DNA of 64,000 bases, taken from positions 28,497,149-28,561,148 of the forward strand of contig CM072523.1 of assembly GCA_036898135.1 (NCBI GenBank), in the 5' to 3' direction. Of this stretch, positions 57,363 to 64,000 are shown one piece after another; the stretch's first letter is position 1; each line of letters begins with the position of its first letter. Origin of the DNA: Oncomelania hupensis. Taxonomy: Eukaryota > Mollusca > Gastropoda > Littorinimorpha > Pomatiopsidae. The notes beneath the pieces are model-generated. The model was not told the DNA's origin and ran no database searches. It saw nothing but the letters and a program-made list of their open reading frames with translations. A program made the translations under genes and the position numbers.

Positions 57363-58466
57363 ATGGATACTGGCGGCATGTCAGACTTGGAACCGTCACT
57401 GGTAGAGTGTTCCATCTGCAGTGAATATTTCCAAAACCCCAAGATTTTGCCGTGCGGCCATATCGCCTGTCGACAATGCTTGGTTACGTGGCTGCAAACC
57501 AAACCCGATGCCGGCTGCCCGATGTGTCGTCATGATCCGGGCATTAGGGCAGGTAGCAGCGTGGAAGAGACGTTGGATGACTGGCCAACAGATCTCGCCA
57601 TGGCGGCTTTGGTTGATGCTCACCGCACGCTGACAAAGAAACCCAAGGTCTGTTGTTGCTGTAACAAAGTGGCTGATGCCCTGTGCTTGGACTGCGGTGA
57701 CCTGTTCTGCACTGGCTGTCAGGTCATTCACTTGAAACAATCTATGGCTAAAAACCACCAGCTGCGCGACCTGGCCTCACTGACCACGGAGACGCTAGCT
57801 GCCGGCAAACCCGCCCCTTGCGCTAATCACAGTGACAAGGCGACAGAGGTGTACTGTCCGATACACGGCGTCGCGCTGTGTGTGGTATGCGCCACCACCA
57901 CTCACCGCCACTGCCAGCACGTGGTCAGTCTGCAGGCCAGGCAGCAACAGATAACGGCGGAGCTGCGGCAGCTGACGGCCATGCTAGCGGAGGGAGAGAG
58001 AGAACTGAACCTCTGCGTCAAGCAGTTGGACCAGCACGTCAAGCTGACGGATCAGTGCCTCGACCGGGCCCTGCAGGACATAGAAACCACTTACGCCCGA
58101 TTGGAAAAGGCCCTCAAGGACTCTCGTCAGCGTGTGACGGACACGGTGAAAAAAGCTAGGGATGACGTCATTGACGACGCCAGCGACGTCAAGGCAGAGG
58201 CCCAAGAGATAAACGGCAAGCTGTCAGCCTACAAGGTCGTTACGCAGAGAAATGAACGTCAGAGCGAGAAAGGTTCTGTCACTGAGGTCAACGCTCAGCT
58301 GAAGGAGCGCGTCATTGACCTTCATCGCAGGGCCATTACGCCGATCGACAAGTATGTCAGGTATTTCGCCTTCACCTTTGACCAAGAAGTCGTCCGCAGA
58401 ATCGAACGAGATCTTTCTGAACTTGGGAGTGTGATCTATACTTCACTGACAGGTGTGGACATGCTG
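57363..58466 (+). CDS. TRIM-type RING/B-box E3 ligase-like protein, exon 1
   Basis: 368 codons from ATG (GCAGGATGG). RING C3HC4: Cys16, Cys19, Cys31, His33, Cys36, Cys39, Cys52, Cys55. B-box 1 covers about 96-137 (Cys97/100, Cys108/111, Cys116/119, His123, His132). B-box 2 covers about 152-190 (Cys153, His156, Cys165, His168, Cys173/176, His181, His186). A long coiled coil spans about 191-300. RING domains recruit E2 enzymes; B-boxes and the coiled coil drive assembly, so a cytoplasmic ubiquitin-ligase role, as in TRIM proteins, is inferred. The open frame runs on to a stop at 58511, but CTG|GTAAGA at 58464-58472 is a strong donor; the 14 read-through codons are probably intron. The chosen end is phase 0 and fits the exon at 62272. 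No NHL, SPRY or other C-terminal domain is visible. Higher GC than its surroundings, as expected of real coding sequence. Confidence 0.92.
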
Positions 58467-59243
58467 GTAAGACCTACGACCTTGTTTCTATTAGAGGAGA
58501 TAGTCCTGTAGAGAAATATACACGCAGATGACAATACACACACTGTCTCACTCACAATCGTGCAGTACGTTATAAAATAGCTTCACGACTGTGTACATTA
58601 TGCATTTTTGCTGGAGATGTTATTAGTGTTGTTGTTGCTGCTGCTGTAAAAGAAAGAATTTAATTGCGTATGCTATGTTTTCATTACAAAAAAAAGAATT
58701 ATGTTGATTGTGGTCGATGTTATATTAATTGTCCAAAGGCATAATCATCTTTGTTTATGGTTCTGCAAAAGCCAGAATTTGAATTCCAACCCAAACTCGA
58801 CTCAGAAATCACGCTGTCCAACAACAAGAAGACGGCAAAACGAAGAAAGGCTGGCTTTCGGAATAACGTTGTCCTATCTAAAGATCCCATGATGCTACAA
58901 ATTCTGTATGAGGTGAACTTAGCACGAACTGTCATTTGTGTGTGTTCCTCATTATTATTCGGTCGTTCTAGCTTTCTACCTTCTATCTTTTTTTCTTTCT
59001 TTTTTCTCTCACTCTTTGTTACTATCTTTTTTCTTTCTTCCATCGTTTCTTTCATTCTTACTAGGATATCATGTCTCTCAGTCTACAGTATACTGTCCCC
59101 TCCACCCCTCATCCTACCTTTTGAATGGCTTCACCTCTGTCCTTTAATTCCGCCTTCTCCGTCTCTGTCTCTGCCTCTGTCTTTCTATTTCTGTCTCTTT
59201 TTCTTTCTCTGTCTGTCTGTCTGTCTCTCCCTTCCTCTCTCTC

Positions 59244-59280
<37 letters not shown>

Positions 59281-59467
59281 AATATTATATTAATAGGCCT
59301 ACTGCATACTAACGAAGTTTGTCTGCTCTCCTGAAGTCCAATGGTTGATGATGATGTCGAGGTTATACATATTTGTACTTGCATTATGTTATTCATGTTC
59401 GATGATGGTTGATGACTTATAAGACAACTTTGAACATTGATTCATTGATTCTATGACCACCCTATAT

Positions 59468-59501
<34 letters not shown>

Positions 59502-59519
59502 GGCCTCTGTCTCTCTGTC

Positions 59520-59581
<62 letters not shown>

Positions 59582-59615
59582 TTTCTCTGCCTCTGTCTCT
59601 CTGTCTCTCTGTCTC

Positions 59616-59712
<97 letters not shown>

Positions 59713-59869
59713 TTCCAGCGGATAGAGCCAATTTCTTTCGAGCTTCAAGCAGGTAGTCTGGCCTGGAAGGTTGAGCTTGAATGTCAACCATCTGTAGCTT
59801 GGGACGGGCTGGCAGGTTTTGAATCTCAACAGAGTGGGGCAAGTGGCTCAATAAGGTGTTCTTGTCCAA
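58467..59869 (+). other. Probable TRIM intron, 5' part, with TCTG/CT arrays
   Basis: Starts with GTAAGA. Contains a T/C-rich tract 58985-59280 with TCTG units and a larger CT/TCTG array at 59467-59715; Leu/Ser/Cys frames there are artefacts. Confidence 0.65.
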
Positions 59870-59908
59870 ATTGTCCATAGGGCCAAGTCTGCTTTCTTTA
59901 GTGGTCGA

Positions 59909-61720
59909 GTGGCCAACAGTGAGACTAGCAAGCAACTCTTCTCGGTCTGTGACCGCCTCAGAGGCAAGGAAAAAAGTAGCGCTCTACCTACCACTCACCC
60001 ACCTTGTGACTTACCAGATGTTTTTTGTCACTTTTTCACCAAGAAAGTCGCTGATATACGCTATGAACTTGATCACGATGCTGGTGTGCAGACAAATGTA
60101 GATGCATCGCCAACTGTTTTGAATTATGTACGGTTTGACCATTTTGAACCAGTTTCTGTTAATGAAGTCAGGGAGGTCATAAAAAAATCTAAACCAACCA
60201 CTTGTTCTCTTGATCCCATTCCCACTTCTCTCCTCCTTGACTGCCTTGACCCTCTTCTCCCAACAATAACACACATTGTCAATGAGTCTCTGTCCACCGC
60301 TACTGTTCCTGCACCTTTCAAGACGGCAGTTGTCAAGCCACTGCTAAAAAAGCCCAGCCTAAATCAGAATGAACTAAAAAACTACAGACCAGTATCTAAT
60401 CTATCATTTTTGTCCAAGGTTACAGAAAAGTTGGTACTGAAGCAGTTACTCTCATACTTGCAAAGCAACTCTCTTCTCAGTCCCCATCAGTCAGCCTATC
60501 GCACCTCTCATAGCACCGAGACAGCATTACTCAAAATCACAGGTGACATTCTGCTTGCTCTGGACAAAGGCAACTTATCTCTTCTAACACTTCTTGATCT
60601 ATCGGCTGCCTTTGACACTGTAGACCACAATATTCTGTTCGAAACTCTCGAGTCGCAGTTTGGAGTTTCAGGGAATGCCTTGGCCTGGTTCAAGTCATAC
60701 CTCCAAGGTCGTACGCAAACTGTCAGCATTGCTGACGTGCTCTCAAAGAAGGAAAATTTGACTTATGGTGTGCCGCAGGGGTCAGTTCTTGGACCGATTC
60801 TCTTCGTGTTGTACACAAAGCCTTTGCTCGAACTGATTCAAAAACACGATGTAACTGTTGAAGCTTTTGCTGACGATACTCAGCTTGTAAAATCAAGTCT
60901 TCCGGTACAAATCGATACCAATGTCCAGACTGTACAGAATTGCATTTCTAATGTCCGATCCTGGATGAAACAAAACAAGTTAAAGCTCAATGATGATAAA
61001 ACAGAGGTTCTCCTGTTCAAAAAGACCAGAACTGCCTTAGCTTGCACCTTGCCCACCTCTGTAAGTGTAGGAGAGCATGAAATCTCTTTCTCTCAGTCGG
61101 CTAGAAATCTAGGCTTTTTTATGTCGAGTGACATGACGCTTGATTTCCATATTGCACAAGTTTGTAAATCAGCATATGCTGCCTTGCGTCAGATCAGCTC
61201 CATTCGCTGCTACTTAACCCTTCAAGCAACCATCACCTTAGTCTGTGCTTTAGTCTTGTCTAGGCTAGACTATTGTAATGCCCTACTGGCTTCCTGCCCG
61301 AGTCATCTCATAGACAAACTTCAAAAAGTCCAGAATTGTGCTGCTAGGCTAGTCTTTAGGGCAAAAAAGCGCGATCACATCACTCCACTACTCCGTAAGC
61401 TTCATTGGCTACCCATAGAGGCCCGCATTAAATACAAACTGTCCGTACTGTGCCACAATTTCTTCTCTGGAACCTGCCCTTCATATCTGTCAGATCTGCT
61501 GTCAGTCTATGTCCTTTCTCGCACTCTTCGCTCTTCTTCTGACTCTCGCACACTCTGCATTCAAAAAACCAACACCAAAATGTACGGAGAACGGGCATTC
61601 ACCTATTGTGCACCCAGACAATGGAACACTCTTCCAGCCAACATCAGACACAAGCAGACCACACCCTCATTCAAGAAAGCTCTAAAATCTCACCTCTTCA
61701 AACTCTACTATCCTGACTAA
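59909..61720 (+). CDS. Reverse transcriptase of CR1/L2-like LINE
   Basis: 603 codons with no internal stop. Motif A is at residues about 228-240 (LLDLSAAFDTVDH), motif B about 286-295 (YGVPQGSVLG) and motif C about 320-323 (FADD). A C-terminal part has CAARLVF, LHWLPI and a WNTLPANIR...FKKALKSHLF ending, typical of CR1/L2/jockey-type LINEs. No ATG begins the frame (it opens through a GTG) and the N-terminal endonuclease is missing, so this is a 5'-truncated insertion whose remaining frame is still intact, implying recent origin. It would reverse-transcribe its own RNA at a nicked target in a full-length copy. The clade is inferred from motifs; a tree would be needed. Confidence 0.88.
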   Translation: MANSETSKQLFSVCDRLRGKEKSSALPTTHPPCDLPDVFCHFFTKKVADIRYELDHDAGVQTNVDASPTVLNYVRFDHFEPVSVNEVREVIKKSKPTTCSLDPIPTSLLLDCLDPLLPTITHIVNESLSTATVPAPFKTAVVKPLLKKPSLNQNELKNYRPVSNLSFLSKVTEKLVLKQLLSYLQSNSLLSPHQSAYRTSHSTETALLKITGDILLALDKGNLSLLTLLDLSAAFDTVDHNILFETLESQFGVSGNALAWFKSYLQGRTQTVSIADVLSKKENLTYGVPQGSVLGPILFVLYTKPLLELIQKHDVTVEAFADDTQLVKSSLPVQIDTNVQTVQNCISNVRSWMKQNKLKLNDDKTEVLLFKKTRTALACTLPTSVSVGEHEISFSQSARNLGFFMSSDMTLDFHIAQVCKSAYAALRQISSIRCYLTLQATITLVCALVLSRLDYCNALLASCPSHLIDKLQKVQNCAARLVFRAKKRDHITPLLRKLHWLPIEARIKYKLSVLCHNFFSGTCPSYLSDLLSVYVLSRTLRSSSDSRTLCIQKTNTKMYGERAFTYCAPRQWNTLPANIRHKQTTPSFKKALKSHLFKLYYPD

Positions 61721-61942
61721 ATCCTTCATTCTATAGACCCTAGCCGCAGCTCATATTTGTTCTGCTTTTGGCTATGCTTGTGGATTTGCTGTGATTGTGA
61801 TGACTTGTTTGCAGAAAGTTAACTTTATGTATTTTGTTTGATGTTGTGTGTTTGGTTTTATTTTATTTTATTTTTTCTCATTGTATAATTTCTAATGCAA
61901 TATTGTAAGTTGTTTAATGTTTGTTTCTTTCCTTTCATGTAA

Positions 61943-61983
61943 AGCGCTATGCGCTTGTCTATAAAAAGACAAGTAATAGCGCT
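61943..61983 (+). other. LINE 3' stem-loop
   Basis: AGCGCTAT (61943-61950) pairs with ATAGCGCT (61976-61983) and CTTGTCT (61954-61960) with AGACAAG (61967-61973), leaving an ATAAAA loop. It lies directly before TATAAATATCC(ATT)n. Such 3' hairpins are recognised by the reverse transcriptase in several LINE groups. Its GCGC stem and tail recur in 23735-23757 and, in altered form, at 19438, 25142 and 50425. Confidence 0.8.
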
Positions 61984-62019
61984 ATATAAATATCCATTAT
62001 TATTATTATTCTTTCCGTC

Positions 62020-62081
62020 TCTCTGTCTCTTTCTGTGTCCACCACCCCGCTCTCTCTCCCCCTCTCTCACTCTCTCTCCCC

Positions 62082-62117
<36 letters not shown>

Positions 62118-62271
62118 GTTAGCAAGTAAAGAAACACACAATGAATGAATGAATAAATCAATATATTTAAGAAATAATAATAAACAAAGAAATGACTCAC
62201 CTTCCCTATCCTTTACCAGTGTTTTCCTTTTCTTTTTTTCAGTACTGCAATTCATGACTGTACGTTTTTAG
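62020..62271 (+). other. Probable TRIM intron, 3' part
   Basis: CT-rich sequence and a (CT)n array (62084-62115), then TTTTCTTTTTTTCAG and a second acceptor TTTTTAG ending at 62271. The first acceptor (62242) leads to an in-frame stop; the second gives an open phase-0 exon. Confidence 0.5.
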
Positions 62272-62415
62272 GTGCAGGTGGAAGCAATTGATACTGATGA
62301 GCCAGGCATGCAGCTTGGTGTGACAACAGATAATCCACAGACATACATGATCAACTGGTCTGTTGTGCTTTGTTGTCTTAACTCTCGTGGTTTAATAGGC
62401 GCTTTTGGAGAAACT
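62272..62415 (+). CDS. Candidate TRIM exon 2
   Basis: 144 bp, 48 codons, bounded by TTTTTAG| and ACT|GTGAGT. Both boundaries are phase 0, so it joins the first exon without frameshift (…GVDML then VQVEAIDTDEPG…). The composition is non-repetitive. No known domain is recognised; it would extend the region after the coiled coil. Open reading continues past the donor into TTTA/ATT microsatellite, which argues that the exon stops at the donor. The link to the TRIM gene is inferred from phase, strand and splice signals only. Confidence 0.5.
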
Positions 62416-62423
62416 GTGAGTTG

Positions 62424-62424
62424 T

Positions 62425-62491
<67 letters not shown>

Positions 62492-62494
62492 TTA

Positions 62495-62570
<76 letters not shown>
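62424..62570. repeat. (TTTA)n-(ATT)n arrays
   Basis: About 17 TTTA units then about 24 ATT units. Confidence 0.95.
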
Positions 62571-62571
<1 letters not shown>

Positions 62572-62596
62572 ACTGGTATTATTATTATTATTACTA

Positions 62597-62690
62597 GTGG
62601 GCGCCTCGGGCGGCGAGTTAGATCCTGTATCGCCAGCGCCGTGAGCAGCTTTGAGCTGGAAAAGCCTTATCTTAGAATGATAATATAAAA
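62597..62690 (+). repeat. Dispersed repeat S2, 3' fragment
   Basis: GGGCGCCTCGGGCGGCGAGT, TTAGATCCTGTATCGCCAGC and TTGAGCTGGAAAAG match the 3' half of 49895-50150. It follows an ATT array and is trailed by AAATAAAATAAAT. Confidence 0.7.
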
Positions 62691-62699
62691 TAAAATAAA

Positions 62700-62846
62700 T
62701 AAGTAGCAGTAGCAGTAGAGTAGTAGTAGTAGCAGTATAGTAGTAGTAGTTGCAGTATAGAAGTAGTAGTTGTTGTAGCAGTAGTAGTAGTAGCTGTTGT
62801 TGTAGCAGCAGTAGTAGTAGCAGTACATGTAGTAGTAGTAGTAGCT

Positions 62847-62907
<61 letters not shown>

Positions 62908-62950
62908 TGTTGTTGTTGCTGTTGTAGCAGTAAAAGTAGTAGTTGTAAAT
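62700..62950. repeat. (AGT)n array
   Basis: AGT/GTA units with AGC interruptions over about 250 bp; Ser/Val frames are artefacts. Confidence 0.9.
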
Positions 62951-63189
62951 AGTAATGTTCATAGTGGAAACAGTATTATTGCAATCATAATCATCATCAT
63001 AGAGAAGCAGCAGCAGCATGCCTCATCATTAACCTCTTTTCTTCTTCTTCTTGTCGTTGTTTTAAGAACGATCGTTTGTTGTGCATACTTTTATCTGGTC
63101 AAATGCGACACAAATATCTGTACATAATTCTTGATTTGTTGAACTGAGTTGAATTCAATCATCGCCCTTTCTCATCATTATGGTCGTCA

Positions 63190-63581
63190 ACGTCGTCTTC
63201 TTCTCTGGGTTCCTATTCCAATCCTATCATCCTCCTCATCACCATCAGCAGCAGCAGCAACATTCGTCCTCCTCATCATCGCCATCATCATTATTATCAT
63301 CATCACTATTACCATCATCATTATAATCCTTCTCCTCCTCCTATTAATCATCATCATCATCATCAGCAGCAGCAGCAGTAGCTGCAGCAGTCTCATCACT
63401 GCCATTATCCTTATCATCATCATCCTTATCATCATCATCATTATCATCACCATCATCATCATCATTACCATCATCATTAATCATCATAATCATCACCTCC
63501 TCCCCATCATCATCGTCATCACACCAACCATCATCACCATTATTACCATCGTGATCATGATCATCATTACCGTCATCATCT

Positions 63582-63645
<64 letters not shown>

Positions 63646-63660
63646 CCACCACCATCATAT
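63190..63660. repeat. (ATC)n and related arrays
   Basis: ATC units with CTC, AGC and ATT interruptions, purest at 63588-63655. Ile/His/Met/Asp frames on both strands are repeat translations. Confidence 0.9.
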
Positions 63661-63916
63661 ATGTTTATACATGATTGCTATACATGTGGGCAGTACTTCC
63701 AACATCTAGAATATACCGATAGTTATAAAGCTATTTCTGGAAACAATTGCATTACTTCTGTTTTTGAAAAGTTCTGTGTTGACTGTTATTGCTTGTGTAG
63801 CCTGGGGATAGCTGATTTCTACCTAATATATACATTAGCATGTTTTCTGGCTTGTCGTGTAAAATAACATAACAAAAATTATTCAGTAAATTTACGAAGT
63901 CAATATATCATAACAG

Positions 63917-63985
63917 GATTCCAACAGCAACTTCAAAGAATATTTTCAGAACATGCAGACCTTGACTCTTTTCTCAGAGTGTTGA
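63917..63985 (+). CDS. Possible TRIM exon 3 (terminal)
   Basis: After CATAACAG| a phase-0 frame reads 22 codons (starting DSNSNFKEYFQNMQ) to a TGA at 63983-63985. This could end the TRIM protein at about 438 residues. It is short, the acceptor has a weak polypyrimidine tract, and the window ends immediately after, so this is tentative; a longer exon in another frame or a further exon outside the window is equally possible. Confidence 0.25.
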   Translation, partial: DSNSNFKEYFQNMQTLTLFSEC

Positions 63986-64000
63986 CCAGCGACTGAAAAA

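Larger units (their letters stand above)
59870..62010 (+). mobile_element. CR1/L2-like LINE, 5'-truncated
   Basis: Reverse transcriptase frame, ~290-bp 3' untranslated region, a 3' stem-loop (61943-61983) and an ATT tail (from 61996). The 5' end is truncated after the CT-rich array; the exact start and target duplication are not clear. It lies in the same orientation as the TRIM gene, inside its probable intron. Confidence 0.85.

Noticed and set aside
59389..59935. Arg/Glu/Asp/Thr-rich protein frames
   Set aside because: CT/TCTG microsatellite read on the minus strand.
63149..63709. 186-codon Ile/His-rich frame
   Set aside because: ATC/ATT microsatellite translation.

Overview
This is animal nuclear DNA with no prokaryotic features: AT-rich, intron-bearing, unusually dense in microsatellites and packed with nested transposable elements. 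The mixture (RTE-like and CR1/L2-like LINEs, tRNA-derived SINEs, a Ty3/gypsy element resembling the Gmr1 lineage, a THAP-domain fragment, a RING/tandem-B-box TRIM gene) fits a marine invertebrate. I infer a lophotrochozoan, most likely a mollusc; no marker settles the species.

Layout. 1-9.3 kb: tri/tetranucleotide arrays, a higher-order TTC satellite (3.97-4.42 kb), fragments of dispersed repeats and a 3' stub of an RTE-like LINE. 9.3-13.8 kb: an AT-rich block bounded by perfect 19-bp inverted repeats, with a two-exon THAP zinc-finger fragment just inside the right end. 14.2-14.7 kb: a hAT-like MITE. 16.46-18.19 kb: a foldback element with arms of several hundred bp and an 8-bp target duplication, with a tRNA-derived SINE in its left arm; a second SINE of that family lies at 21.4 kb in the opposite orientation. 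18-32 kb: microsatellites, LINE/SINE tails, another tRNA-SINE, and three copies of a short inverted-repeat element carrying telomere-type CCCTAA repeats (25.5, 32.0, 32.3 kb).

33-56 kb is a nest of one RTE-like family (six copies in the window). The copy at 33.0-35.5 kb has a 5' inversion typical of twin priming. The copy at 40.77-49.46 kb was split by a 6.9-kb Gmr1-like LTR retrotransposon (41489-48367, 5-bp duplication GAGAT) and separately by another RTE fragment (48604-48968, 9-bp duplication). The near full-length copy at 52661-55998 sits inside the second foldback element, and the first foldback copy preserves the unfilled target site.

57.4-64 kb holds the only convincing host gene: a TRIM-type RING/B-box/B-box/coiled-coil protein. 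Its first coding exon probably ends at a GTAAGA donor at 58467 and joins in phase to exons at 62272-62415 and possibly 63917. The intervening intron carries a CR1/L2-like LINE with an uninterrupted 603-codon reverse transcriptase frame and a 3' stem-loop whose tail is shared with other repeats in the window.

No operon, CRISPR, phage or biosynthetic system is present. The most unusual content is the LTR element with integrase upstream of RNase H, the telomere-repeat MITEs, the foldback family and the datable nested insertions. Apart from the TRIM gene, and perhaps the THAP fragment, long open frames are retrotransposon remains or translated microsatellites.
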